DNA of 16,870 nucleotides from Bacteroidota bacterium. GTDB lineage: Bacteria; Bacteroidota; Bacteroidia; Bacteroidales; B39-G9. The stretch spans positions 1 to 16,870 of the forward strand of contig QMPG01000035.1 of assembly GCA_003648455.1 (NCBI GenBank), written 5' to 3'. Below the pieces are notes generated by a model that saw only the letters and a list, made by a program, of their open reading frames with translations, searched no databases and was not told where the DNA came from. Every line of letters starts with the position of its first letter. Position 1 is the stretch's first letter. The position numbers and the translations under genes were made by a program. Below, piece after piece: positions 1 through 7,342 of this stretch.

Positions 1-382
1 GAGTTACTTTTAAATAAATAGTATGAGTTGCATTAAAACTTCCAACATTCAATACACCTGTAGCATCAACAGTTAAAGAGCTGTTAATGACAATGTTACG
101 TGCTGTTGTGCTATTACCAATTGTAAGCGTACCGGTAACAGTTAATGCAGAAACGTTTACAGAATCGTCAACAGTAATTGTGTTACCACTTTGAATGATA
201 AATGTATTTGAGCCATTAATTAAATCATTAGTAGCAGGATCAGATCCACCACCACCTTGATTTGTGTCCCAGTTAGTTAATGTACTAAAATTACCTGTTC
301 CCTGAGAATAATAGGTTGTTTGTGCAAATGAATAACTAATAAAAAATACTAAACCGAACAACAAGAGTAGATACTTTTTCAT
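1..382 (-). CDS. Partial secreted surface protein, N-terminal 127 residues
   Basis: The reading frame starts at the ATG on the minus strand at 382 and stays open to the window edge, so the C-terminus is missing. It begins MKKYLLLLFGLVFFISYSFA, a clear Sec signal peptide: two lysines, a hydrophobic core of about 15 residues, and probable cleavage near SFA-Q at residues 19-21. The mature part is rich in Thr, Asn, Ser, Gly and Val. It contains beta-strand-like stretches such as ALTVTGTLTIGNSTT and SSLTVDATGVLNVGS, the pattern of large extracellular beta-helix or adhesin-like proteins in Bacteroidota. Such proteins usually carry a C-terminal T9SS sorting domain. That would make it a plausible cargo of the PorU/PorV machinery further along the window, but the C-terminus is not visible, so this is inference. 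The specific function cannot be named. Confidence 0.8.
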   Translation of the reverse strand, partial: MKKYLLLLFGLVFFISYSFAQTTYYSQGTGNFSTLTNWDTNQGGGGSDPATNDLINGSNTFIIQSGNTITVDDSVNVSALTVTGTLTIGNSTTARNIVINSSLTVDATGVLNVGSFNATHTIYLKVT

Positions 383-563
383 AATATTGTGTTTTGTGTA
401 AATTATATTCTATACCTTAAGATACGTTATTTAATAATAACAGTTAAATTTCTTACGTTAATACATCCATAAAATTGATTAAAAATAATCTTTTGGCGAT
501 TAATATTTCACAACAAAATTGAATGAACTTATAAGATAAAACTTTTAAAAATAATATTTTTTG

Positions 564-571
564 CAAAAATA
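564..571 (-). promoter_or_regulatory. Possible -7 box for the left surface-protein gene
   Basis: On the minus strand this reads TATTTTTG, an exact match to the Bacteroidota -7 consensus TAnnTTTG. No TTG-type -33 box lies at the right spacing, and it would give a long leader of about 175 nt before the ATG at 382. In DNA this AT-rich, chance matches are expected, so the call is tentative. Confidence 0.25.
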
Positions 572-753
572 TGACAATTAATCAAATAATATTACATAAA
601 AAACTAATTTATAGGTATTAACTATATGTTTTTTTACATTAAAATTGCATGAAACAATAGATGATTTCTCATATAACTAATTTTAAAAAACAAAAAACAA
701 ATCCTTGCTTTTTTTTAATTAAAAAACGACTAACATAAAACACAAAATTTATA

Positions 754-761
754 TATTTTTG
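754..761 (+). promoter_or_regulatory. Possible -7 box for the SUI1 gene
   Basis: TATTTTTG matches TAnnTTTG exactly and ends 17 bases before the ATG at 779. Transcription would therefore begin roughly 10 bases upstream of the start codon, giving a very short leader. I see no good -33 TTG element at 17-23 bases upstream. Confidence 0.4.
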
Positions 762-778
762 TAAAAAAACTTTTTCAG

Positions 779-1123
779 ATGTCGAAAAAAAACAAAAAAC
801 AAAAAACAGGTGTTGTATACTCAACAAATCAGAATTTTGATTATGATTATGATGAAACAAACGAACCTGAAACATTAGAGCCTTCTGAGCAATCGTTAAA
901 AATCACCTTAGATAAAAAACAACGTAGAGGAAAACTTGTAACTTTAGTTTCCGGTTTTATAGGGAAAAATGAAGACTTGAAAAACTTAGCAAAAATTCTG
1001 AAGACTAAATGTGGTGTTGGCGGCAGTGTTAAAGCTGGTGAAATAATTATTCAGGGGGATTTTCGTGAAAAAATAACTCAAATATTAACTTCAGAAGGGT
1101 TTGGGAAAGTTCGTAATTCGTAA
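779..1123 (+). CDS. SUI1/eIF1-like translation factor (YciH family)
   Basis: The 114-residue protein has a basic Lys-rich N-terminus, a short acidic low-complexity segment (about residues 19-38), then a SUI1 domain from about residue 40 to the end. The domain is recognisable from QRRGKLVTLVSGF, the CGVGGSVKAGEIIIQGD block and the closing segment ITQILTSEGFGKV, as in eukaryotic eIF1 and bacterial YciH. Family members bind the small ribosomal subunit and influence start-site selection in eukaryotes; the bacterial role is less clear and non-essential where studied. The start is the first ATG, just after a T-rich tract. The last residues and stop codon (Arg-Asn-Ser-stop) are encoded by the first copies of a heptanucleotide repeat, so the exact C-terminus may vary between strains. 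A SNF2 helicase gene follows on the same strand after 43 bases; co-transcription is possible but not shown. Confidence 0.92.
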   Translation: MSKKNKKQKTGVVYSTNQNFDYDYDETNEPETLEPSEQSLKITLDKKQRRGKLVTLVSGFIGKNEDLKNLAKILKTKCGVGGSVKAGEIIIQGDFREKITQILTSEGFGKVRNS

Positions 1124-1158
1124 TTAGTGATTGGTGATTGGTAATTCGTAATTGGTAT
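1110..1158. repeat. Seven-copy heptanucleotide tandem repeat
   Basis: Seven consecutive 7-bp units read TTCGTAA, TTCGTAA, TTAGTGA, TTGGTGA, TTGGTAA, TTCGTAA and TTGGTAT, a degenerate consensus of TTSGTRA. The array covers the final codons and TAA stop of the SUI1 gene and most of the spacer before the SNF2 start at 1167. The first two units and the sixth are identical; the others differ at one to three positions. Confidence 0.85.
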
Positions 1159-1166
1159 GCTTAGAA

Positions 1167-4079
1167 ATGAATAAATATTTTATAATAGCTATTATTGAAC
1201 ACAAGGGATTTGGACTTATTGCTCTACCTTATATTATAAAAAAAAATAAATCTTTTTTCTCAATTCAAGAAAAAGTAAGGCTTGAAGATATTGAAAATTA
1301 TGAATTTGATTTTTCGGAAAAAGAAAAACAATTAATAAAAATTATTGATGAATATAGTGACAGGAATTTATTAAAATTTTTTTCTAAGAAGAAACAAAGT
1401 TTTAAAGAATTTTATTCAACTATTTCGCAAGATTTAATCAATAAACAAATAAGACCATACATTGAAAAACGCATTGTTAAATGTATTGAGATATTAAAAA
1501 ATACTGATATTAAAATTTTTAAATTAGCTAAAAATTATAATAATATTTACGACAGTGACGAAATTATTCTTAACAAAAATAATGCACAAACAGTTTTTAA
1601 TATTATAAAATCGGAAGACGAAACAAAATATTTCATATCTATTCAGCAAGATGAAGAAAGAATAACCCTCACAAACAAAGGAGCTGTTTTTTTATCTGAC
1701 GTTCCTTGCATGATAATTCAAAACAATAAAATTTTCACATTTACTGATGTTGACAGTAAAAAGATAGCTCCCTTTTTCAACAAAGCTCACATAACAGTTC
1801 CTAAAAATGCAGAAAGAAAATGGTTTGAGACATTTGCTTTAAACAGCATAAAAAAATATAAAATTAATGCTTCGGGATTTGAGATTATTGAAATAAAACC
1901 TAAAATAAAATCCATACTATCTATTGAGCAAAATTTAAAAGCAGAACCTGTGCTGGTTTTAAAATTTCAGTATGACAACAGGACAATTTTATTTAACAGC
2001 CTCTCCGATGTTTTCGTTACATTAAACAATGATAACGACAAGTATAAATTTATTAAGATTTACAGAAATAAAAGTTACGAACTTAATCATATTAACACGC
2101 TGATTGACTTAGGTTTTGAAACGAAAGATAATATCAACTTTTATATTAAAGACAAACAAAAAGATGGAAAAAACATTTATCAATTAATTAATTTCATCAA
2201 TAATAATCAACAGAAATTAACTGAAAACAATTTTATACTAAATCAAAATTATTTTGACAAGAAATATTATTTAGGAACAATAAACCTTAACCTGCAGGTA
2301 AAAAATGATAATGATTGGTTTGATATTTACGGCACAATAAAAATTGATGGTTTTGAAATTCCTTTTGTTAAATTGATTAAAAATATATTGTCAGAAAAAC
2401 GAGAGTTTATCTTACCTAATAATGAGATTGTAATTATTCCTAAAGAATGGTTTTCTAAATATAAAGATATAATTCTTTTCTGTAAAAAAAATGAAGATAC
2501 AATAAGGCTAAACAAACATCATTTTAAATTATTAAACAAAAAGATTGAGGGTGTTGAAAAAAAATATCTTTTAGATTTTGAAGATTTACTAAACCAAGAA
2601 AAAGAGCAAATTGAACAGCCATCACAACTGCAGGCAAAATTGCGACCCTATCAAAATCAAGGATTGACATGGATGTATAATTTACAAAAAAATAATTTTG
2701 GTGGTTGTCTTGCCGATGATATGGGTTTGGGGAAAACAATTCAAACTCTTTCTTTGTTGCTAAAGACAAAAACACACGAGACCATTACACAAAATTTACC
2801 AAATACTTCTCCACAATTATCACTTTTTAACGATGCCGACGAAAAAAGAAACACTTCGTTAATTGTAATGCCATCATCATTAATACATAATTGGTCGAAC
2901 GAAATAAAAAAGTACACACCTCAACTGATGGTTTATAAATATATTGGTAACAATCGAACAAGAAATCTCAACAATTTCAGTCGTTACGACATTGTATTAT
3001 CCACTTACGGAATAGTTAGAAACGACATTGACTTTTTAAAAAATTACAATTTTAATTACATAATTTTAGACGAAAGTCAGATAATAAAAAACCCTAAATC
3101 AAAAATTTATTTGTCAGTTATTGAGCTAAACTCAGATCATAAACTTGTGTTAACAGGGACACCAATTGAGAACTCATTAATTGACCTATGGTCTCAAATG
3201 AATTTTTTAAACAAAGGCTTATTAGGTAATCTTAACTTTTTTAAAAAAGAATTTGTTGTTCCAATTGAAAAAAACAACGATGAGATACAGCAAAACAAAC
3301 TTCAAAATTTAATTCAGCCATTTATATTAAGACGCACAAAACAAGAAGTTGCAAAAGACTTGCCCGACTTAACCGAGCAAACACTTTATTGTAAAATGAC
3401 AGTTGACCAAAAGCATTTTTATGAGGAAGAGAAATCAAAAATCAGAAATTTAGTTTTAGAAAATATAGAGAATAAAGGTGTCGAAAAATCGAAATTTGTT
3501 GTGTTACAAGCTCTTTTAAAATTGCGACAGTTAGCTAATCATCCGATATTAATTAATAAAGATTACGATTCTGACTCTGGTAAATTTGACGATATTATTA
3601 GGAACATTGAAAATATAATTTCGGAAAATCATAAAGTGCTAATTTTCTCATCATTTACTAAACATCTTGATTTGTTTGTTAATTATCTCAATGAAAAAAA
3701 TACAAAATATTCAATATTAACAGGGAAGACTAAAAATCGTGAACAAGTAATAAGAAATTTTCAAGCTGATAATAGCACAAATATATTTCTCATATCTCTA
3801 AAAGCAGGTGGAGTAGGTTTAAATTTAACAGCAGCCGATTATGTGTTTTTGCTTGATCCTTGGTGGAACCCTGCTGCAGAGAACCAGGCAATTAGTCGTG
3901 CTCATCGTATTGGACAAAACAAAAAAGTTTTTGTTTACAGATTTATATCAAGCGATACAATCGAAGAGAAAATAATTCAACTGCAAAAAAAGAAATCTCA
4001 ATTAGCAGATTTATTCATTAATTCGAATAATCCGTTTAAGAAACTTACAATTGAGAATATTGTTGAGCTTTTTGAATAG
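1167..4079 (+). CDS. SNF2-family DNA-dependent ATPase/helicase
   Basis: A 970-residue protein with the full set of SNF2 (superfamily 2) motifs in its second half. Motif I is DDMGLGKTIQT with the Walker A lysine at residue 523; motif II is DESQ at 635-638; motif III is LTGTPIENS near 662-670. Then come LRRTKQEVAKDLP, motif V (KAGGVGLNLTAADYVFLLD) and motif VI QAISRAHRIGQ at 907-917. Residues 1 to about 490 lack recognisable motifs and match the variable N-terminal half of bacterial SNF2 proteins; no Cys-rich SWIM segment is seen. Such enzymes translocate on duplex DNA using ATP; bacterial members are linked to transcription recycling (RapA-like), repair or defence, and no choice can be made here. 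I start at the ATG at 1167. An upstream in-frame TTG at 1152 would start inside the heptamer repeat and is less likely. No nuclease, methylase or other defence partner lies alongside. Confidence 0.93.
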   Translation: MNKYFIIAIIEHKGFGLIALPYIIKKNKSFFSIQEKVRLEDIENYEFDFSEKEKQLIKIIDEYSDRNLLKFFSKKKQSFKEFYSTISQDLINKQIRPYIEKRIVKCIEILKNTDIKIFKLAKNYNNIYDSDEIILNKNNAQTVFNIIKSEDETKYFISIQQDEERITLTNKGAVFLSDVPCMIIQNNKIFTFTDVDSKKIAPFFNKAHITVPKNAERKWFETFALNSIKKYKINASGFEIIEIKPKIKSILSIEQNLKAEPVLVLKFQYDNRTILFNSLSDVFVTLNNDNDKYKFIKIYRNKSYELNHINTLIDLGFETKDNINFYIKDKQKDGKNIYQLINFINNNQQKLTENNFILNQNYFDKKYYLGTINLNLQVKNDNDWFDIYGTIKIDGFEIPFVKLIKNILSEKREFILPNNEIVIIPKEWFSKYKDIILFCKKNEDTIRLNKHHFKLLNKKIEGVEKKYLLDFEDLLNQEKEQIEQPSQLQAKLRPYQNQGLTWMYNLQKNNFGGCLADDMGLGKTIQTLSLLLKTKTHETITQNLPNTSPQLSLFNDADEKRNTSLIVMPSSLIHNWSNEIKKYTPQLMVYKYIGNNRTRNLNNFSRYDIVLSTYGIVRNDIDFLKNYNFNYIILDESQIIKNPKSKIYLSVIELNSDHKLVLTGTPIENSLIDLWSQMNFLNKGLLGNLNFFKKEFVVPIEKNNDEIQQNKLQNLIQPFILRRTKQEVAKDLPDLTEQTLYCKMTVDQKHFYEEEKSKIRNLVLENIENKGVEKSKFVVLQALLKLRQLANHPILINKDYDSDSGKFDDIIRNIENIISENHKVLIFSSFTKHLDLFVNYLNEKNTKYSILTGKTKNREQVIRNFQADNSTNIFLISLKAGGVGLNLTAADYVFLLDPWWNPAAENQAISRAHRIGQNKKVFVYRFISSDTIEEKIIQLQKKKSQLADLFINSNNPFKKLTIENIVELFE

Positions 4080-4122
4080 AGGGATAAAGTTAAAAGTTTG
4101 TGTAACTAAATGATGAGTTACC

Positions 4123-4163
4123 CGCTTTTCATGCAAAAACGAAGCGAATTGCATGAATTGGCG
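4123..4163. repeat. Intergenic hairpin downstream of the SNF2 gene
   Basis: TTCATGCAA (4128-4136) and TTGCATGAA (4149-4157) form a perfect 9-bp stem with a 12-nt loop. A further CGC/GCG pairing (4123-4125 with 4161-4163) extends it across a small internal loop. The stretch around 4120-4175 is visibly richer in G and C than its surroundings. There is no U-run directly after the stem on either strand, so it is not a standard intrinsic terminator. It may be a dispersed repeat or a remnant of one. Confidence 0.5.
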
Positions 4164-4278
4164 ATGGATAGTGGGAAGTAAAAATTAAAATTTTTCTACC
4201 TTAACTTTGACACTTTTCTGTTCAATGAATGGGGAGTATCATAAATGTTAAAGTTTACTCATTCTTATTTAATTATTT

Positions 4279-4286
4279 TATATTTG
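4279..4286 (+). promoter_or_regulatory. Probable -7 box for the small S74-like protein gene
   Basis: TATATTTG is an exact match to the Bacteroidota -7 consensus TAnnTTTG. It lies 38 bases upstream of the ATG at 4325, giving a leader of about 30 nt. The -33 region has TTTAC (4254-4258) about 20 bases upstream, a weak match to TTG/TTTG. Confidence 0.5.
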
Positions 4287-4324
4287 TAAATAAATTATTA
4301 ATGATATAATAAAATTTTAAACCT

Positions 4325-4837
4325 ATGAAAAAGATATTAATTTTAGCAATCAGCGTTTTATTTTTTGGAAATATTTTTAGTCAAACAAACAAAAAAGAAA
4401 ATCTTCAAGCTGTTAACGGTGAAAAAATTTTAAAAGAAATAAATAGATTTCACTTATCAAGCTGGAACTATGCTGGCGAAAAAAATGTTCGTTATTATAC
4501 ACCTTCAGCTAAAGATTTTTTTAAAGCATTTGGCAACGATGGAATAGGATATATTGGGAACGATTCTGTTATTGATGTGATTAACTTTGCAAGCGTTAAT
4601 TTTATTGCAATCAAGGCTCTTGAACAGCGAACACAAGAGTTAAAGAGCACTCAGGACGAATTGCAAAAAACGCAACAACTATTGCAACAAGAATCGTCAA
4701 AGGTAATGGACTTGGAAATGCAAATAGATAAAATGCAAAGTTCTTTAGATGATATAGATAATTTCAGGGCTAAGTTAATAACAATAGAACAAAGTATGCA
4801 GGATATGAAACGTGAGCTTGAAGATTTAAAAAAATAA
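4325..4837 (+). CDS. Exported S74-like (tail-fibre chaperone-type) coiled-coil protein
   Basis: The 170-residue protein starts with a Sec signal peptide (MKKILILAISVLFFGNIFSQ, cleavage near residue 19). Residues 31-102 resemble the central and C-terminal part of the Peptidase_S74 intramolecular chaperone domain of phage tail fibres: an LSSWNY block at 44-49, RYYTPSAKDFFKAFG at 56-70 (the usual pattern is R-H-x-G-P-A-QDF-x-x-FG), then GNDSVIDVINF and AIKALEQRT. Residues 98-168 are a Gln/Glu/Lys-rich coiled coil, likely for oligomerisation. The segment that normally opens an S74 domain and contains the Ser-Asp/Lys self-cleavage residues is absent, and there is no long fibre upstream of the domain, so autoproteolysis is not expected. 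Short exported proteins of this type occur in Bacteroidota, annotated as tail-fibre-domain proteins; their role is unknown. It converges on purC, and its stop lies against the T-tract of the purC terminator. Confidence 0.72.
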   Translation: MKKILILAISVLFFGNIFSQTNKKENLQAVNGEKILKEINRFHLSSWNYAGEKNVRYYTPSAKDFFKAFGNDGIGYIGNDSVIDVINFASVNFIAIKALEQRTQELKSTQDELQKTQQLLQQESSKVMDLEMQIDKMQSSLDDIDNFRAKLITIEQSMQDMKRELEDLKK

Positions 4838-4874
4838 AAATCACTGGTGCAAGCGTTTCGCTTGCACCAGTGAT
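4828..4874 (-). terminator. Intrinsic terminator of purC, 16-bp perfect hairpin
   Basis: ATCACTGGTGCAAGCG (4840-4855) pairs perfectly with 4859-4874 around a 3-nt loop. Read on the minus strand, the stem is followed by TTTTATTTTTTT (4839-4828), the classic U-tract. It lies 57 bases beyond the purC stop codon. On the plus strand no U-tract follows, so it terminates best for purC, though the fold is strong enough to protect the 3' end of the convergent S74-like transcript. The T-tract overlaps the last codons and stop of that plus-strand gene. Confidence 0.8.
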
Positions 4875-4886
4875 GACTTGCTGTTC

Positions 4887-4901
4887 GGAATTTGTAATTC
4901 C
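4887..4901. repeat. Short hairpin between convergent genes
   Basis: GGAATT (4887-4892) and AATTCC (4896-4901) form a 6-bp stem with a 3-nt loop, between the purC stop and the purC terminator hairpin. It is small and may be chance or part of a dispersed intergenic repeat. Confidence 0.3.
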
Positions 4902-4931
4902 AGATTAACAAATTGTAAATTAGAACTTTTT

Positions 4932-5879
4932 TTACACTCTTTTCAGAAATCTATTAATGTTCTTCTTTATTCTTTCTTCAATATTGTTGATATCGTCTTT
5001 TATAAATTTTTCACCAATAATGGTTTCATAAAGTTCAAGATATCTGTCAGAAATATTTTTAATAATTTCATCTGTCATTTCTGGTACATTTTGACCATCT
5101 TTTCCTTGAAAATTATTTTCAATTAACCATTGACGTACAAATTCTTTTGAGAGTTGACGTTGAGCTTGTCCTTTCAGCTGTCTATCTTCATAACCGTCTA
5201 AATAAAAATAACGCGAAGAATCAGGTGTGTGAATTTCGTCAATTAAAAAAATTTGATCATCCTTTTTACCGAACTCATATTTAGTATCAACCAAAATAAG
5301 ACCTTTGTCAGCAGCAAGTTTTGTTCCTCTCCTAAATAATTCCAGCGAATAAGTTTCTAATTTTTTATAGTCTTCTTTAGAGACTATATTTTGTTTAATA
5401 ATTTCTTCTTTTGAAATATCCTGATCGTGACCAGTATCTTCTTTAGTAGTAGGGGTAATTATTGGTTTTTCAAATCGGCTATTCTCTTTCAACCCTTCTG
5501 GTAAAGGAACTCCACAAATTTCACGTTTCCCTGCTTTATACTCTCTCCAAGCATGACCTGTAAGATATGCTCTTACAACCATTTCAACTTTAAATGGCTC
5601 AACAAAATGCCCAACAGTAACCATTGGATCGGGTGATGATATCTTCCAATTTGGTACAATATCTGATGTTGCATCAAGAAATCTTGAAGCTATCTGATTC
5701 AATACTTGTCCTTTATAAGGAATTGCTTTTGGTAGCACAACATCGAAAGCTGAAATTCTGTCAGTCACAACCATTATAATATATTTATTGTCAATGTTGT
5801 AAACATCACGAACCTTCCCTTTATAAAAACTTTTTTGTTTTGGGAAAGAAAAATTAGTACCTATTACAGCATTACTCAT
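4932..5879 (-). CDS. purC: Phosphoribosylaminoimidazole-succinocarboxamide (SAICAR) synthase
   Basis: This cytosolic enzyme of de novo purine synthesis joins aspartate to CAIR using ATP to give SAICAR. The 315-residue protein shows the family hallmarks: YKGKVRDVY at 19-27 (nucleotide-binding glycine-rich segment), DRISAFD at 40-46, [12 protein letters not shown] at 141-152 and [10 protein letters not shown] at 214-223. At 315 residues it belongs to the longer, yeast Ade1-like variant rather than the roughly 240-residue E. coli type. The start ATG at 5879 gives the expected N-terminus ([10 protein letters not shown]) just before the KGKVRD motif. It lies 78 bases downstream of murF on the same strand. 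I see no strong promoter or terminator in that gap, so read-through from murF is possible. It ends in a strong intrinsic terminator. Confidence 0.97.
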   Translation of the reverse strand: MSNAVIGTNFSFPKQKSFYKGKVRDVYNIDNKYIIMVVTDRISAFDVVLPKAIPYKGQVLNQIASRFLDATSDIVPNWKISSPDPMVTVGHFVEPFKVEMVVRAYLTGHAWREYKAGKREICGVPLPEGLKENSRFEKPIITPTTKEDTGHDQDISKEEIIKQNIVSKEDYKKLETYSLELFRRGTKLAADKGLILVDTKYEFGKKDDQIFLIDEIHTPDSSRYFYLDGYEDRQLKGQAQRQLSKEFVRQWLIENNFQGKDGQNVPEMTDEIIKNISDRYLELYETIIGEKFIKDDINNIEERIKKNINRFLKRV

Positions 5880-5957
5880 AAACGCTCATTTTTTTATATT
5901 ATTAATGTATACTTTACAATCTAAGTATCGTAATAAAGATGATTAAAATTCAGGGAA

Positions 5958-7286
5958 TTATAAATATTCTATTAATTTTTCCAGCGCATTTTTTCTTGAG
6001 CCCTTAATTAATATTGTTGAAGATTTAATTGGATTATTTTTTATCGAACTAATAAAATCATCAATATTAACAAACCAATTAAACTTTGAATATTTTTCTT
6101 TGAAACTAAAAAAATTATCTCCAATAAGAAACACTTTATCAAATTTACAACTTGCAACTAAACTTAACAGCATGGTGTGCTCAATAACTGATTTAGATCC
6201 TAACTCAAGCATATCTCCCAAGATAATTGTTTTATTTTCAAATGACTTATTAGCAAATCCTTCAATTGCAATTTTCATACTAGTTGGATTAGCATTATAT
6301 GCATCTAAAATGATAGTATTACTTTGCTTTTTAATCAATTGAGACCTATTGTTTATTGGGATATAATCCTCAATAGCTTTCTTAATATTTAATTCAGAAA
6401 TGCCAAAATGATTCGCTACACATGCCGCAGCTAAAGCATTCTCAAAGTTATAGTCGCCAAAAATTTTAGTATTAATTTCTCTAGTTTTTTTATTCCAATC
6501 AATTTTCTCATCATCAAAAGACATATCTTCAGTAGAAACCCACTTAAACTTTAAGTGTAAATCAGAATTTAACAATTTACCTTGACAGTGGTTGAAGCCG
6601 GTTGAACCATAAAAAATAACTCTTGAGGGAGGGTTTAAATCTTCTAATATTTCATTGTCGTTATTAATAAACGCGAGTCCTTTATTATCAGACAAAAACT
6701 TATACAATTCAGATTTTGCTTTTTTAACACCTTCGAAAGACCCAAAACCCTCAAGATGAGCTTTCCCAACATTAGTAATTATACCATAATTTGGTTTTGC
6801 AATTTCACACAATTCTTTTATTTCACCTATATGATTTGCCCCCATTTCGACAACACCAATATCTGTTTTTTTGTTCATTTTCAATAAAGTAATAGGGACT
6901 CCTATATGATTATTAAAATTCCCATTTGTAGCAACCACTTCAAATTGTGTGTCTAGAATTGTATTAATTAATTCTTTGGTTGTTGTTTTGCCATTAGTTC
7001 CTGTTATAGCAATAATTGACAGATCTAATTTCTCCCTATGATATTTTGCAAGTTCCTGCAATGTGAATAAAACATCGTCGACAAGAATGAAACGTTCGTC
7101 TATGGCAAATTCTTCTTCATCTACAACAGCAAATTTACATCTATCTAGAGCTTTAATTGCATATCTGTTTCCATCAAAATTCTCTCCTTTTAATGCAAAA
7201 AATATTGAGTTATCAATAAGTTTTCTACTATCTGTACAGATGTTAGGATACTTTAAGAATATATTATATAAATCGCTAATATTCAT
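5958..7286 (-). CDS. murF: UDP-MurNAc-tripeptide:D-Ala-D-Ala ligase
   Basis: MurF adds the D-Ala-D-Ala dipeptide to UDP-MurNAc-tripeptide in the cytoplasm, the last soluble step of peptidoglycan precursor assembly. The 442-residue protein has the normal three-domain Mur ligase layout. The N-terminal substrate domain has CTDSRK at about 17-22. The ATPase domain has the P-loop GTNGKTTT at 96-103 (Lys100), VVEMGAN at 145-151 and FGDYNFENALAA at 277-288. The C-terminal domain has DAYNANPTSM at 328-337, the MurF-typical signature, and LGDMLELG at 356-363. The start at 7286 gives the standard MurF opening. The ATG is only four bases after the U-run of the gldJ terminator, so expression must come from read-through or from a promoter overlapping that hairpin. 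A murF neighbour of gldJ is, to my recollection, seen in other gliding Bacteroidota. Confidence 0.97.
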   Translation of the reverse strand: MNISDLYNIFLKYPNICTDSRKLIDNSIFFALKGENFDGNRYAIKALDRCKFAVVDEEEFAIDERFILVDDVLFTLQELAKYHREKLDLSIIAITGTNGKTTTKELINTILDTQFEVVATNGNFNNHIGVPITLLKMNKKTDIGVVEMGANHIGEIKELCEIAKPNYGIITNVGKAHLEGFGSFEGVKKAKSELYKFLSDNKGLAFINNDNEILEDLNPPSRVIFYGSTGFNHCQGKLLNSDLHLKFKWVSTEDMSFDDEKIDWNKKTREINTKIFGDYNFENALAAACVANHFGISELNIKKAIEDYIPINNRSQLIKKQSNTIILDAYNANPTSMKIAIEGFANKSFENKTIILGDMLELGSKSVIEHTMLLSLVASCKFDKVFLIGDNFFSFKEKYSKFNWFVNIDDFISSIKNNPIKSSTILIKGSRKNALEKLIEYL

Positions 7287-7290
7287 AATC

Positions 7291-7321
7291 TAAAAAAAAA
7301 CCTCATTAAAAAAATGAGGTT
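7291..7321 (-). terminator. Intrinsic terminator of gldJ, directly before murF
   Basis: AACCTCATT (7299-7307) and AATGAGGTT (7313-7321) form a perfect 9-bp stem with a 5-nt loop. On the minus strand the stem is followed by eight T residues (7298-7291 after the stem-end pair), then ATTAGATT-like sequence and the murF ATG at 7286. The gldJ stop is 21 bases upstream of the hairpin. This is a textbook rho-independent terminator. Confidence 0.85.
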
Positions 7322-7342
7322 GTGTATTTAAAAAATATTATT

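Larger units (their letters stand above)
383..778. other. AT-rich non-coding stretch between divergent genes
   Basis: Nearly 400 bases with no convincing reading frame on either strand. It separates the minus-strand surface-protein gene from the plus-strand SUI1 gene, so it should hold promoters for both. The only structures I can point to are an 8-bp AT hairpin at 554-572 (ATATTTTT / AAAAATAT around a TGC loop), a minus-strand -7-like box at 564-571 inside it, and a plus-strand -7-like box at 754-761. No tRNA-like or other RNA fold was recognised by eye. Confidence 0.6.

Noticed and set aside
554..572. AT hairpin as a terminator
   Set aside because: The stem is entirely A/T, no gene ends near it and it overlaps a promoter-like box; such symmetry is common by chance at this base composition.
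1110..1158. CRISPR or integration site
   Set aside because: Units are 7 bp and directly adjacent with no spacers; no cas genes, integrase or tRNA lie nearby.
1152..1166. In-frame TTG start five codons upstream of the SNF2 gene
   Set aside because: These codons are built from the last heptamer repeat unit and add only VCLE; the ATG at 1167 is preferred.
1167..4079. SNF2 gene as part of an anti-phage island
   Set aside because: Some defence systems use SNF2 helicases, but no nuclease, methylase, PLD or other effector gene is adjacent, and the rest of the window is housekeeping or secretion genes.
4180..4195. AAAAATT/AATTTTT inverted repeat as a SNF2 terminator
   Set aside because: Only A/T pairs, a 2-nt loop too small to fold well, and about 100 bases beyond the stop codon.
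4878..5126. Plus-strand open frame of 82 codons
   Set aside because: It lies opposite the 3' end of purC, has no recognisable domain and a composition expected of antisense AT-rich sequence.
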